Positions 10,267 to 19,659 of a stretch of DNA of 64,000 nt are shown here, in pieces. The position numbers and the translations under genes were made by a program. Where the stretch lies: positions 496,001-560,000 of the forward strand of contig CP089930.1 of NCBI GenBank assembly GCA_021307345.1, written 5' to 3'. Position 1 is the first letter of the stretch; each line of letters starts with the position of its first letter. The notes under the pieces are model-generated. The model was not told the DNA's origin and ran no database searches. It saw only the letters and a list, made by a program, of their open reading frames with translations. Source of the DNA: Escherichia coli. Lineage in GTDB: Bacteria > Pseudomonadota > Gammaproteobacteria > Enterobacterales > Enterobacteriaceae.

Positions 10267-11907
10267 TTACGCGTTTTTCAGAACTTCGCTAACAATCTCG
10301 ACTGCTTCTTTCTCGATCTGCTTGCGATGTTCTTCACCGAGGAAGCTTTCGCAGTAGATCTTGTATGCGTCTTCCGTGCCTGACGGACGCGCGGCGAACC
10401 AGCCGTTGTCAGTCATCACTTTCAGACCGCCAATAGAAGCACCGTTGCCCGGAGCAGCAGTCAGGCGCGCGGTAATTGGGTCACCTGCCAGGGTGCTGGC
10501 GCTCACCATTTCCGGAGACAGCTTAGACAGCGCCGCTTTTTGTGCGGAAGTCGCAGCTGCCTGCAAGCGGTTGTAGCTCGGCGCACCAAAGCGTTTCGCC
10601 AGTTCGTTGTAGTGTTCCTGCGGGTTCTTACCGGTGACTGCGGTAATTTCCGCAGCCAGCAGACACATGATGATGCCGTCTTTATCGGTTGACCACGGCG
10701 TACCGTCGAAACGCAGGAAGGAAGCCCCCGCGCTCTCTTCACCGCCAAAGCCGAAGCTACCGTCGAACAGACCATCAACAAACCATTTGAAGCCTACCGG
10801 TACTTCTACCAGCTTGCGCCCCAAATCGTTGACCACGCGGTCGATCATCGCAGAAGAAACCAGCGTTTTACCCACGGCAACATCTTTGCCCCACTGCGGA
10901 CGATGCTGGAACAGGTAGTTGATTGCCACCGCCAGGTAATGGTTTGGATTCATCAAACCTGCAGGAGTGACGATGCCGTGACGGTCATAATCCGGGTCGT
11001 TAGCAAACGCCAGATCGAACTTATCACGCAGCGCCAGCAGACCCGCCATCGCACACTCAGAAGAGCAGTCCATACGGATCGCGCCGTCTTTATCGAGGTG
11101 CATAAAGCGGAAGGTTTGATCGACCTGATCGTTAACGATGGTCAGGTTGAGGTTGTAATATTCGCCAATGCGCTTCCAGTATTCGATACCGGAACCGCCC
11201 AGCGGATCAACGCCCAGCGTCAGGCCAGCTTTCTGAATCGCCGCCATATCAACGATATCCGCCAGACCTTCCACAAACGGCTGCACCAGATCCTGCTCTT
11301 TCACATGACCGGATGCCATCGCTTCGTCGAGGGAGATACGCTTCACGCCTTTCAGGCCATCGGCCAGCAGTGCGTTAGCTCTGTCTTCCACCACTTTAGT
11401 GACGTTGGTATCAGCCGGGCCACCATTTGGCGGGTTGTATTTGATACCACCATCTTCCGGCGGGTTATGGGACGGCGTAATCACGATACCATCTGCCAGC
11501 GGGCCACCTTTTTTGTTGTGAACCAGAATGGCATTGGAAACGGCAGGCGTCGGAGTGAAGCCATTGTTTTCCTGCACAATAACGTCTACACCGTTCGCTG
11601 CCAGCACTTCCAGTACGGAAATGAACGCAGGTTCGGACAGGGCGTGAGTATCTTTACCCACATAGCAAGGGCCAGTGATGCCGTTTTTCGCACGTTCTTC
11701 AGCAATTGCCTGAGCGATTGCCAGAATGTGCGGCTCGTTAAAGCTGTGGCGCGCTGCACTGCCACGGTGACCGGAAGTACCGAATTTCACCGCATGCTCC
11801 GCATTCCCTGCTTCTGGTTTCAGTACATAATATTGCGCCGTCAGTTGGGCGACGTTAATCAAATCACTCTGTTGTGCAGGTTGACCTGCACGATTGTGGA
11901 TTGCCAT
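10267..11907 (-). CDS. pgm: Phosphoglucomutase
   Basis: Interconverts glucose 1-phosphate and glucose 6-phosphate, supplying UDP-glucose precursors and clearing glycogen or maltodextrin products. It is 546 residues, as in E. coli. The phosphoserine loop [11 protein letters not shown], the metal-binding DPDYDRHG segment, the sugar-binding GEESAG loop and the C-terminal phosphate-binding [10 protein letters not shown] are all present. The ATG at 11907 gives the family start MAIHNRAG; the frame stays open upstream to 11958. It lies 25 bases after seqA, so the two genes form an operon. Confidence 0.98.
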
Positions 11908-11932
11908 TGCTTTGTCCTTTATCTGCAACGTT

Positions 11933-12478
11933 TTAGATAGTTCCGCAAACCTTCTCAATCAATTCCGCCGGGAATTGCATCGACTGCATGATGTGTTCGA
12001 TCATGCTGCATTTACGGCCGGTGTTAGTGTTGGTGATCACCCAATACGGCGTGCCTGGCACATGTTTCGGCTTGGTCTGATTACCATTTTTCAGCAGCGT
12101 TTGTTCATCTGCCGCAAAGTAAACGCGCGTGCGACCGTGCAACGATTCCGTTGCCTCGGCAAACGCCTGAGCGTCAAGAGAATATAGTGTAGACAACAGC
12201 AGCATAAAGCGGTTGACCGCGCGCTTCTGCTCTGCGTATTCATCGGAAAGCAGAAGTTCACGCATTGCGCGTACTTTGTCTTTAATCGTTTTGATCGGCT
12301 TCGCTTCGACGATAGCAGGCGACGCAATGCGAACCTCTTTCGTCACCGGAGCAGCAGGCTGTGATGCGGCGGAAAATTTCAACATGCGCCGTAAAATGTC
12401 GGATGCGCTCTCGCCGATATGCTTAGTGTGGCTGGCAATATAGCTGTAGAGTTCATCATCAACTTCAATCGTTTTCAT
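11933..12478 (-). CDS. seqA: Negative modulator of replication initiation SeqA
   Basis: Binds hemimethylated GATC sites, sequesters oriC after initiation and organises newly replicated DNA. The 181-residue protein has the N-terminal oligomerisation domain ([15 protein letters not shown]) and the C-terminal DNA-binding domain, including the [15 protein letters not shown] segment that contacts methylated GATC. An upstream in-frame start at 12556 was not used because the ATG at 12478 gives the exact family length. It is divergent from ybfF and followed closely by pgm. Confidence 0.98.
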
Positions 12479-12662
12479 CTTAATCCAGTGCGGTGTCTTA
12501 GCTGAATACAAGTCGCCAGGAGTATATGAATAAATCCCGGCAGCGGATAGCGTCAAGCCTGGCTTGCAGAAAAACTCGGATTAAACCTTATTTGTTGCAG
12601 CCCTGTGGCACAATGGTCAACATAATACCCTAACCCGACTTCGCGAAAAAAAGAACTTTGCC

Positions 12663-13427
12663 ATGAAATTGAATATCCGCGCGCAATCTGCACAAAACCA
12701 GCATAATAATTCTCCCATCGTCCTCGTCCACGGTTTGTTTGGTAGTCTCGACAACCTCGGCGTTCTGGCGCGCGACCTGGTGAGCGACCACAATATTATC
12801 CAGGTCGATATGCGTAACCACGGACTTTCACCGCGCGATCCTGTGATGAATTATCCAGCAATGGCGCAAGATCTGCTGGATACGCTGGATGCACAACAGA
12901 TCGAAAAAGCGACGTTTATCGGTCACTCTATGGGCGGTAAAGCCGTTATGGCGCTAACTGCACTAGCCCCCGATCGCATCGATAAGCTGGTGGCGATCGA
13001 TATTGCGCCGGTTGATTATCACGTGCGTCGTCATGATGAGATTTTCGCCGCCATCAACGCCGTCAGCGAATCCAGCGCGCAAACACGACAGCAGGCAGCA
13101 ACGGTGATGCGCCAACATCTGAATGAAGAAGGGGTGATTCAGTTTCTGCTGAAATCTTACGTTGATGGTGAATGGCGTTTTAACGTGCCAGTGTTGTGGG
13201 ATCAGTATCCGCATATTGTTGGCTGGGAGAAAATCCCGGCATGGGATCACCCTGCCCTGTTTATCCCCGGCGGTAATTCACCGTATGTCACTGAACAATA
13301 TCGTGATGATTTACTGGCGCAATTCCCGCAGGCACGGGCGCATGTGATTGCGGGTGCGGGTCACTGGGTACACGCCGAAAAACCTGATGCGGTACTGCGC
13401 GCCATCCGTCGCTATCTCAATGATTAA
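12663..13427 (+). CDS. ybfF: Acyl-CoA esterase YbfF (alpha/beta hydrolase)
   Basis: Cytoplasmic alpha/beta hydrolase with reported esterase activity on acyl-CoA esters. The 254 residues show the oxyanion HGLFGS segment (about residues 24-29), the nucleophile elbow GHSMGG (serine near 89) and a late catalytic histidine in GAGHWVHAEKP. Its biological substrate is not well established. It is divergent from seqA across 184 bases that must hold both promoters. Confidence 0.95.
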   Translation: MKLNIRAQSAQNQHNNSPIVLVHGLFGSLDNLGVLARDLVSDHNIIQVDMRNHGLSPRDPVMNYPAMAQDLLDTLDAQQIEKATFIGHSMGGKAVMALTALAPDRIDKLVAIDIAPVDYHVRRHDEIFAAINAVSESSAQTRQQAATVMRQHLNEEGVIQFLLKSYVDGEWRFNVPVLWDQYPHIVGWEKIPAWDHPALFIPGGNSPYVTEQYRDDLLAQFPQARAHVIAGAGHWVHAEKPDAVLRAIRRYLND

Positions 13428-13430
13428 CGC

Positions 13431-13450
13431 AACTGATTAAAAACCCAGCG
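13431..13450 (+). promoter_or_regulatory. LexA (SOS) box upstream of ybfE
   Basis: The 20-base site has CTG-N10-CAG spacing (CTGATTAAAAACCCAG), the LexA operator pattern. The same sequence is, to my memory, the reported SOS box of E. coli ybfE. It is separated from the ybfE start by 116 bases. Confidence 0.7.
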
Positions 13451-13566
13451 TCCGCGTCGCTTTCCGCGCGTGGGCGTTGGCGTGACTCATCGCGCTGATG
13501 TATTATGGCGCGCTATCCATCCGGGCAGACGCCCGGCTGATTGTTTCCCCCGAAGTCACCAAGATC

Positions 13567-13860
13567 ATGGCCAAAGAACAAACGGACCGTACGACATTAG
13601 ATCTGTTCGCGCACGAGCGTCGACCGGGACGACCGAAAACCAATCCGCTTTCGCGCGATGAACAGCTGCGTATTAATAAACGCAACCAGCTAAAACGCGA
13701 CAAAGTACGTGGTCTTAAGCGTGTCGAACTGAAGCTGAACGCGGAAGCTGTCGAGGCGCTGAATGAGCTGGCAGAGTCGCGCAATATGAGCCGTAGCGAA
13801 CTGATCGAAGAGATTTTGATGCAGCAGTTGGCGGCACTGCGTAGTCAAGGCATCGTTTAA
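13567..13860 (+). CDS. ybfE: LexA-regulated small protein YbfE (CopB/ribbon-helix-helix-like)
   Basis: A 97-residue, very basic protein of unknown function. The second half (about residues 45-97) resembles a ribbon-helix-helix DNA-binding segment, with a [20 protein letters not shown] beta-strand/helix pattern and then [10 protein letters not shown]. The ATG at 13567 gives the family start MAKEQTD; the frame extends upstream to 13498 without a good ribosome site. The upstream LexA box suggests induction by DNA damage. No partner gene is obvious. Confidence 0.9.
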   Translation: MAKEQTDRTTLDLFAHERRPGRPKTNPLSRDEQLRINKRNQLKRDKVRGLKRVELKLNAEAVEALNELAESRNMSRSELIEEILMQQLAALRSQGIV

Positions 13861-13999
13861 ATTTCCACTTTCATGTAGCACAGTGTGCAGTCCTGCCCGT
13901 TTGCTGATTCCGCAAGACTGCCTGTTCTGCTATGATTGCCTTTATCCGTGGGCAATTTGCCACCCCCATTTCAATAAGTTTCAAGAGGTTATTTCACTC

Positions 14000-14530
14000 A
14001 TGGCTATCACTGGCATCTTTTTCGGCAGCGACACCGGTAATACCGAAAATATCGCAAAAATGATTCAAAAACAGCTTGGTAAAGACGTTGCCGATGTCCA
14101 TGACATTGCAAAAAGCAGCAAAGAAGATCTGGAAGCTTATGACATTCTGCTGCTGGGTATCCCAACCTGGTATTACGGCGAAGCGCAGTGTGACTGGGAC
14201 GACTTCTTCCCGACTCTCGAAGAGATTGATTTCAATGGTAAACTGGTTGCCCTGTTTGGCTGTGGCGACCAGGAAGATTACGCCGAATATTTCTGTGATG
14301 CATTAGGCACTATCCGTGACATCATCGAACCGCGCGGCGCGACTATCGTGGGTCACTGGCCAACTGCGGGCTACCATTTCGAAGCATCAAAAGGTCTGGC
14401 AGATGACGATCACTTTGTCGGCCTGGCTATTGACGAAGACCGTCAGCCGGAACTGACCGCTGAACGCGTGGAAAAATGGGTTAAGCAAATTTCTGAAGAG
14501 CTGCATCTCGACGAAATTATCAACGCCTGA
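14000..14530 (+). CDS. fldA: Flavodoxin 1
   Basis: Essential FMN-binding electron carrier that supplies reductant to biotin synthase, IspG/IspH, MetH reactivation and anaerobic enzymes. The 176 residues show the FMN phosphate loop GSDTGNTE (about 10-17) and the flavin-stacking WYYGE (Trp57) and acidic DQEDYAEY loops. The ATG at 14000 follows an AAGAGG ribosome site; the frame upstream to 13883 is open but not family-like. It lies just upstream of uof-fur, and part of fur transcription is known to come from the fldA promoter in E. coli. Confidence 0.98.
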   Translation: MAITGIFFGSDTGNTENIAKMIQKQLGKDVADVHDIAKSSKEDLEAYDILLLGIPTWYYGEAQCDWDDFFPTLEEIDFNGKLVALFGCGDQEDYAEYFCDALGTIRDIIEPRGATIVGHWPTAGYHFEASKGLADDDHFVGLAIDEDRQPELTAERVEKWVKQISEELHLDEIINA

Positions 14531-14537
14531 TGTGATG

Positions 14538-14561
14538 CGGTGTAGGCTAATGTCTACGCCG
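14538..14561 (+). terminator. Hairpin after fldA (possible partial terminator)
   Basis: An 8-pair stem (CGGTGTAG with CTACGCCG, one G-U pair) and 8-base loop begin 7 bases after the fldA stop. It is not followed by a strong T run, consistent with read-through into uof-fur. Confidence 0.4.
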
Positions 14562-14735
14562 TATTAATAGATAATGCCAATCAAAATAATTGCTACAAAT
14601 TTGTAACTTTTGCCGTAGTACCTGTACAATGTTCCAGTATTGAAGTGGCCTTGCCGATGTAAATGTAAGCTAAGCCACGTTTTTATTAACAATATTTGCC
14701 AGGGACTTGTAGTTTTCATTTAGGCGTGGCAATTC

Positions 14736-14754
14736 TATAATGATACGCATTATC
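14736..14754 (+). promoter_or_regulatory. Fur box in front of uof-fur
   Basis: TATAATGATACGCATTATC matches the 19-base Fur box consensus at 16 positions. It overlaps the uof start codon. This fits the known autoregulation of fur by iron-loaded Fur. Confidence 0.75.
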
Positions 14755-14826
14755 TCAAGAGCAAATTCTGTCACTTCTCCTAATGAAGTGAACCGCTTAG
14801 TAACAGGACAGATTCCGCATGACTGA
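14740..14826 (+). CDS. uof: Leader peptide Uof (upstream of fur)
   Basis: A 28-residue open frame beginning MIRIISRAN and ending IPHD, overlapping the first 8 bases of fur in another frame. In E. coli, fur translation is coupled to uof, and the sRNA RyhB represses fur by pairing near the uof ribosome site. The length and overlap match that arrangement. The peptide itself has no known function. Confidence 0.85.
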   Translation: MIRIISRANSVTSPNEVNRLVTGQIPHD

Positions 14827-15265
14827 TAACAATACCGCCCTAAAGAAAGCTGGCCTGAAAGTAACGCTTCCTCGTTTAAAAATCCTGGAAGTTCTTCAGG
14901 AGCCGGACAACCATCACGTCAGTGCGGAAGATTTATATAAACGTCTGATCGATATGGGTGAAGAAATTGGTCTGGCTACGGTATATCGCGTACTGAACCA
15001 GTTTGACGATGCCGGTATCGTCACCCGCCACAATTTTGAAGGCGGTAAATCCGTATTTGAACTGACCCAGCAACATCATCACGATCACCTGATCTGCCTC
15101 GACTGCGGCAAGGTTATTGAATTTAGTGATGAATCTATCGAAGCGCGTCAGCGTGAAATCGCCGCGAAACATGGTATTCGCCTGACTAACCATAGTCTCT
15201 ATCTTTACGGTCACTGCGCCGAAGGCGATTGCCGCGAAGATGAGCACGCGCACGAAGGCAAATAA
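14819..15265 (+). CDS. fur: Ferric uptake regulator Fur
   Basis: Dimeric Fe(II)-dependent repressor of iron uptake, siderophore and many other genes. The 148 residues include the N-terminal winged helix (TLPRLKILEVL), the histidine-rich metal site HHHDH (about 87-91), the structural zinc CLDCGK motif (Cys93 and Cys96) and a His/Glu-rich tail. It overlaps uof, so its translation is probably coupled, and it is followed by a strong terminator. Confidence 0.98.
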   Translation: MTDNNTALKKAGLKVTLPRLKILEVLQEPDNHHVSAEDLYKRLIDMGEEIGLATVYRVLNQFDDAGIVTRHNFEGGKSVFELTQQHHHDHLICLDCGKVIEFSDESIEARQREIAAKHGIRLTNHSLYLYGHCAEGDCREDEHAHEGK

Positions 15266-15280
15266 GTCAGCCTGAACGAG

Positions 15281-15309
15281 AAAAGCCAACCTGCGGGTTG
15301 GCTTTTTTA
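15281..15309 (+). terminator. Terminator of fur
   Basis: Stem AAAAGCCAACC and GGTTGGCTTTT with a short loop followed by six T residues, 15 bases after the fur stop. Strong intrinsic terminator form on the plus strand. Confidence 0.9.
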
Positions 15310-15327
15310 TACCAGGGAAATAAGAAC

Positions 15328-15358
15328 AAGCGAGAGTTACAGCCCTCGCTTTTTTTGT
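15328..15358. terminator. Terminator hairpin between fur and chiQ
   Basis: Stem AAGCGAG and CTCGCTT with a 10-base loop followed by a T run on the plus strand. It lies just beyond the chiQ stop on the minus strand, so it may end chiPQ transcripts as well as catch fur read-through. Confidence 0.6.
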
Positions 15359-15360
15359 TT

Positions 15361-15693
15361 TTACTGCGTAGCGTTATTACTGCGAATTTCCTGCCAGACT
15401 TTATCGCAATCGGCTTTCACTGCCTGGTCGTTACCGGTTTGCGTTGCGCGCAGACACTGCTGATAATCCAGTACCCGCACACTTTCCTGGTCGGCAAACT
15501 GCTGATGTTGTTTCTCTTTCTTCAGCACGTTTAACACGCTCTGGCAGGCCTCAATTTTTTCCGGCGAGCCTTGTGCTGTGTTGATGCAGGCGCTGTAAGC
15601 TTCTTTCAGACGACTGTCTTCCTGTGGCGCGGTTGATTGCGCACAAGCCACCAGCCCCGATGCCATCATGGTGATGAGAATCAGTTTTTTCAT
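15361..15693 (-). CDS. chiQ: Chitosugar-induced lipoprotein ChiQ
   Basis: Small predicted outer-membrane lipoprotein of unknown mechanism encoded after the chitoporin gene. It has 110 residues: an N-terminal signal with lipobox LVAC (Cys near 17) followed by a helical, charged periplasmic part with several cysteines. The C-terminus ends NNATQ, two residues longer than my memory of the K-12 protein. The 49-base gap to chiP contains a stable hairpin, so expression after chiP may be reduced. Confidence 0.93.
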   Translation of the reverse strand: MKKLILITMMASGLVACAQSTAPQEDSRLKEAYSACINTAQGSPEKIEACQSVLNVLKKEKQHQQFADQESVRVLDYQQCLRATQTGNDQAVKADCDKVWQEIRSNNATQ

Positions 15694-15710
15694 AGCAAAT
15701 TCCTCAAACG

Positions 15711-15735
15711 CGCGGCAGGCGAAATACCTGCCGCG
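15711..15735 (-). terminator. Intergenic hairpin between chiP and chiQ
   Basis: A perfect 9-base stem (CGCGGCAGG and CCTGCCGCG) with a 7-base loop. No T run follows, so it more likely stabilises the chiP 3' end or attenuates than fully terminates. Confidence 0.5.
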
Positions 15736-15742
15736 TCGGGCA

Positions 15743-17149
15743 TCAGAAGATAGTGAACGGCGCGATAACCATGAATTTCACGTCACGCTCATCCTGGAAG
15801 ATGTTGCCGTAACCGCCCCCCCAGCTTGGGATGTCGGAGTGGTTGTCGTATTCGGTGAAATGCAGTTTGAACATCGTGCCCTTGGCGCGACCGTCCTGAA
15901 TGGTGTAGACCGCATCCAGACTGTAAGCAGACTCTTCGATAGTCCGGTTTTTGTCGTAGTACGCATCCGGATTGCTCTGCCATGTCGCTGGTTTGGCATC
16001 CCATGCATAAACGTAGGAAGCGCCGATGGCGAAGCCGGGAAGATTCCAGTTTTTCAGGTCATACATCGCACCGAAGAAGACCGCTTTTTCGCCGTTGGCG
16101 TTAAAGTCAGAGCGGTTATCCCACCAGATATCCAGGCGACCGTTCGAGGAAGCGTAGGTTGGGGTCATACGTTGCAGGAAGTATCCCTGCTGACCATCGG
16201 CTTTAACCCAGGTGCCTTCGAGGCGCAAATCCACTACGTCAGCCGCCCGGTAGCCAAAGGTCAACGCCTGCAGCCAGGCGGTGCCGTCATAAAGATCGTT
16301 GACGCTGCGATCGTCAACTTTGTCGCGCGTACCGTAGAACTGGTAGCTGGTGGTTAACGGGCTACCGGCGATATCAAATTTATAGCTGGCTTTGGCAAAA
16401 TATTGATCGATATACCCTTCCGCCTGACCAAACGCCGCTTCCAGTACGAAGTTATTTTTGAAGTCGTACTTCGCCCCGAGGGAGTGCAGATAATCAACTT
16501 TGGTAGTCTTATCGTTCTGATAAAACTCATCCATTTCCAGATGCCACGGCGCTTTGTATTCGTTGGTCCACATGTAGGAGAAACTCAACGCACCGGCATC
16601 GCCGTAATCAAAATTCGCCCCGGCTTCCGCACCCTGATAAGTACCCGGCATAAAGCTCCAGTGCGGCGCTAACAGCGTCTGACCGGTTGGCTGAATATAA
16701 CCAGCCCTCGCCCACACCGGACCGTATTTAAATTTGGCCGCTGCTTTATACAGGCTTATACCGCTTTTATCGCCGGACCAGTCTTCGTCATAGGCTTTAT
16801 TACTTTTTGAAAACGCGATTTCGTTCGGGTGAGAGCTGTCGCCGTTTTCTGCCATTTCAATCGCCGTAAATGCGGCAATATCAAGGCCGAACATATCAGC
16901 AGCATAACCAGACTGAAAATCGAGGTTGGCGTTCCAGGTGGAGTGAGAAAGGTTGGTTTTGTATTTGTCACCGTCGGTAACATCTTTACGGTCGCGTTCA
17001 CGCTGCCAGTAATAGATACCGCCGGTTAAGGTTGAATCGTCGATGAATCCTTCGGCGCGAGCCTCCGGCATTGCCATAAAGCCCGACATTGCTGTAACAC
17101 CGGCGATAGCCAGCGCCAGCGTACTACGTTTGCCACTAAACGCACGCAT
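15743..17149 (-). CDS. chiP: Chitoporin ChiP
   Basis: OprD-family outer-membrane porin for chitooligosaccharide uptake, feeding the chitobiose and N-acetylglucosamine pathways. The 468 residues start with a signal peptide (about 1-32, ending PEARA) and continue as alternating amphipathic strands ending in a C-terminal phenylalanine, as expected for a beta-barrel. Its mRNA leader carries the ChiX sRNA pairing site. It shares the amino-sugar theme with the nag genes downstream of glnS. Confidence 0.97.
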   Translation of the reverse strand: MRAFSGKRSTLALAIAGVTAMSGFMAMPEARAEGFIDDSTLTGGIYYWQRERDRKDVTDGDKYKTNLSHSTWNANLDFQSGYAADMFGLDIAAFTAIEMAENGDSSHPNEIAFSKSNKAYDEDWSGDKSGISLYKAAAKFKYGPVWARAGYIQPTGQTLLAPHWSFMPGTYQGAEAGANFDYGDAGALSFSYMWTNEYKAPWHLEMDEFYQNDKTTKVDYLHSLGAKYDFKNNFVLEAAFGQAEGYIDQYFAKASYKFDIAGSPLTTSYQFYGTRDKVDDRSVNDLYDGTAWLQALTFGYRAADVVDLRLEGTWVKADGQQGYFLQRMTPTYASSNGRLDIWWDNRSDFNANGEKAVFFGAMYDLKNWNLPGFAIGASYVYAWDAKPATWQSNPDAYYDKNRTIEESAYSLDAVYTIQDGRAKGTMFKLHFTEYDNHSDIPSWGGGYGNIFQDERDVKFMVIAPFTIF

Positions 17150-17157
17150 GGGTTAAT

Positions 17158-17168
17158 CCTCTTTGACG
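17158..17168 (-). promoter_or_regulatory. ChiX sRNA pairing site in chiP leader
   Basis: On the minus strand the leader reads CGTCAAAGAGG, which covers the chiP ribosome site and is fully complementary to the known CCTCTTTGACG segment of the sRNA ChiX (MicM). ChiX silences chiP until chitosugars induce a decoy RNA. The ChiX sequence is from memory. Confidence 0.8.
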
Positions 17169-17506
17169 TATAAATTGCTGCACCACAGGTGAACAGCGAA
17201 AAAAATAAAAATTAAAAAAGTAGCGTTGAGAAAAGTCTCGCTGACTACAGGAACAGACTATTTTTCGCGACGCGAATTATCAATCTCTTTCTGTAACGAG
17301 AATGTAAGAACATGAGCAACCGCACATATTTTGATGATTTTTGTTACAGGATTTAAGTTTGCAGCAGAAGAGTTTGTAGAAGAAAAAATATGTGGCTTTC
17401 CAGTAGGATGAAAGCGGTTACATTTTATTTAATTATGATTTGTGTTTTTAAATTTATTTTACGGATAAATTGCGAAGCGGAATTAATTCGCGATGATAAG
17501 CAGAAA
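17169..17506. other. Long AT-rich chiP upstream region
   Basis: No gene is supported here. The segment is AT-rich and should contain the chiP promoter and the NagC and CRP-cAMP control sites known for this operon. I could not place those sites with confidence. Confidence 0.5.
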
Positions 17507-17529
17507 AAACGCCGCAGAGCGCGGCGTTT
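17507..17529 (-). terminator. Terminator of glnS
   Basis: Stem AAACGCCGC and GCGGCGTTT with a 5-base loop. On the minus strand it is followed by a run of T, in the correct direction for glnS. It lies about 200 bases beyond the stop codon because a REP cluster intervenes. Confidence 0.8.
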
Positions 17530-17549
17530 GGGATTGTTTGTATGTTTCA

Positions 17550-17712
17550 TGCCGGATGTGGCGTAAACGCCTTATCCGACCTACAAAAGCACGCAAATTC
17601 AATATATTGCAGAGATCATGTAGGCCTGATAAGCGAAGCGCATCAGGCAATTTAGCATTTGAAATTTATTGTCTATTTATTGCCGGATGCGACGTAAACG
17701 CTTCACCCGGCC
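17550..17712. repeat. REP cluster (BIME, three units) after glnS
   Basis: Three REP units: TGCCGGATGTGGCGTAAACG at 17550, the inverse GTAGGCCTGATAAGCGAAGC at 17620, and TGCCGGATGCGACGTAAACG at 17681. The cluster lies in the 3' untranslated region of glnS, upstream of its terminator. Confidence 0.9.
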
Positions 17713-17727
17713 TGGTAGAACTTAAAA

Positions 17728-19392
17728 TTACTCGCCAACCTTCGCCCAGGTATCACGCAGCCCAACGGTGCGGTTAAATACCGGTTTTTCCGCAGTGGAA
17801 TGGCGGCTGTCGAGGCAGAAGTAACCTTCACGCTCAAACTGGAACGCTTTACCCGCAACCGCGTCTTTCAGAGACGGTTCAGCAAAGCCCTGTTTGATGA
17901 CCAGTGATTCAGGGTTAATCACCGACAGGAAATCATCCGCAGCGCCTGGATTCGGCACGCTGAACAGACGATCGTACAGGCGGATTTCAACCGGCAGCGC
18001 ATGTGCCGCGCTTACCCAGTGAATAACGCCTTTCACTTTACGACCATCAGCCGGATCTTTGCTTAAAGTGTCGGCATCGTAAGTACAGAAGATGGTGGTG
18101 ATATTGCCTTCGGCATCTTTCTCCACGCGTTCTGCTTTAATCACGTAAGCATTACGCAGACGCACTTCTTTACCCAGCACCAGACGCTTGTACTGCTTGT
18201 TAGCTTCTTCGCGGAAATCGGCGCGATCGATCCAAATCTCATCGCTAAACGGCACCTGACGGCTACCCATTTCCGGTTTGTTCGGATGGTTCGGCATAGT
18301 GACCATTTCGCCTTCGCCCTGATAGTTTTCGATAACCAGTTTCACCGGATCGATAACCGCCATTGCGCGCGGCGCGTTTTCGTTGAGATCTTCACGAATA
18401 CAGGATTCCAGAGATGCCATCTCAATGGTGTTGTCCTGCTTGGTCACGCCGATGCGTTTGCAGAACTCACGAATAGAAGCCGCAGTGTAACCACGACGAC
18501 GCAGACCGGAAATGGTCGGCATACGCGGGTCATCCCAGCCTTCAACGTGCTTGTCGGTCACCAACTGGTTCAGCTTACGCTTGGACATCACGGTGTATTC
18601 CAGATTCAGGCGCGAGAATTCGTACTGGCGCGGATGAACAGGAATGGTGATGTTGTCCAGAACCCAGTCATACAGACGACGGTTGTCCTGGAACTCAAGC
18701 GTACACAGAGAGTGCGTAATACCTTCCAGCGCATCGCTGATGCAGTGGGTGAAGTCGTACATCGGGTAGATGCACCACTTGTTGCCAGTCTGGTGGTGTT
18801 CAGCAAATTTAATGCGGTACAGCACCGGATCGCGCATCACGATAAACGGCGAAGCCATGTCGATTTTCGCACGCAGGCAGGCTTTACCTTCTTCAAAACC
18901 ACCGGTACGCATTTTTTCGAACAGCGCCAGGTTCTCTTCAACGCTACGGTCGCGGTACGGACTGTTTTTACCCGGCTGCGTCAGGGTGCCACGGTATTCG
19001 CGGATCTGTTCCGGCGTCAGTTCATCGACATACGCCAGGCCTTTATTGATCAATTCGATCGCATAGGCATGGAGCTGATCAAAATAGTCGGAGGAGTAAC
19101 GAACGTTACCAGACCAGTGAAAACCTAACCATTCAACGTCGTTTTTGATCGACTCTACGTACTCGATATCTTCTTTTACCGGGTTAGTGTCGTCGAAACG
19201 CAGGTTGCACTGGCCTTTATAGTCCTGGGCGATCCCGAAGTTCAGGCAGATAGATTTCGCATGACCAATATGCAGATAGCCATTTGGTTCTGGCGGGAAA
19301 CGGGTGTGTACTGTGGTGTGCTTGCCACTGGCCAGATCTTCATCAATGATCTGACGAATAAAGTTAGTCGGGCGGGCTTCTGCCTCACTCAT
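17728..19392 (-). CDS. glnS: Glutaminyl-tRNA synthetase
   Basis: Class I synthetase that charges the glutamine tRNAs; four such tRNAs are encoded at 28.6-29.1 kb of this window. It has 554 residues, the E. coli length. The HIGH signature ([10 protein letters not shown], about 38-47) and the KMSKS-like VMSKRKL loop (about 266-272) are present, followed by the two C-terminal beta-barrels that read the anticodon. It is monocistronic, with its own terminator beyond the REP cluster. Confidence 0.98.
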   Translation of the reverse strand: MSEAEARPTNFIRQIIDEDLASGKHTTVHTRFPPEPNGYLHIGHAKSICLNFGIAQDYKGQCNLRFDDTNPVKEDIEYVESIKNDVEWLGFHWSGNVRYSSDYFDQLHAYAIELINKGLAYVDELTPEQIREYRGTLTQPGKNSPYRDRSVEENLALFEKMRTGGFEEGKACLRAKIDMASPFIVMRDPVLYRIKFAEHHQTGNKWCIYPMYDFTHCISDALEGITHSLCTLEFQDNRRLYDWVLDNITIPVHPRQYEFSRLNLEYTVMSKRKLNQLVTDKHVEGWDDPRMPTISGLRRRGYTAASIREFCKRIGVTKQDNTIEMASLESCIREDLNENAPRAMAVIDPVKLVIENYQGEGEMVTMPNHPNKPEMGSRQVPFSDEIWIDRADFREEANKQYKRLVLGKEVRLRNAYVIKAERVEKDAEGNITTIFCTYDADTLSKDPADGRKVKGVIHWVSAAHALPVEIRLYDRLFSVPNPGAADDFLSVINPESLVIKQGFAEPSLKDAVAGKAFQFEREGYFCLDSRHSTAEKPVFNRTVGLRDTWAKVGE

Positions 19393-19517
19393 CGTGGATT
19401 CCTCAAAGCGTAAACAACGTATAACGGCGTATGATCTTATAAGCGGGACAGGCTGACAACTGTTAGTTAGAGAAAATAGAAAATCTCACTGAGATTATGG
19501 GGATGATTGATGAAAAA

Positions 19518-19548
19518 AAAAGCGGCGAAGATGATATCTGCCGCTTTT
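19518..19548 (-). terminator. Terminator of nagE
   Basis: Stem AAAAGCGGC and GCCGCTTTT with a 13-base loop, followed on the minus strand by nine T residues. It lies beyond a REP pair that follows the nagE stop. Confidence 0.8.
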
Positions 19549-19564
19549 GCCACCCCTGTGTCAT

Positions 19565-19650
19565 TGTTGGATGCGACGCTGGTGCGTCTTATCCAACCTA
19601 CACTGAGCTTTTGTAGGCCTGATAAGACGCGTCAAGCGTCGCATCAGGCA
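19565..19650. repeat. REP pair (BIME) after nagE
   Basis: Two opposed REP-like units, TGTTGGATGCGACGCTGGTG and GTAGGCCTGATAAGACGCGT up to GCATCAGGCA, between nagE and its terminator. Confidence 0.88.
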
Positions 19651-19659
19651 TGAAACAGA

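Noticed and set aside
10903-11940. 345-codon plus-strand frame antisense to pgm
   Set aside because: A shadow of the highly codon-biased pgm gene; composition is rich in R, Q, V and H with no recognisable domain.
14736-14741. TATAAT as the fur -10 box
   Set aside because: Transcription would start after the uof start codon, in conflict with the coupled uof-fur model; better read as part of the Fur box.
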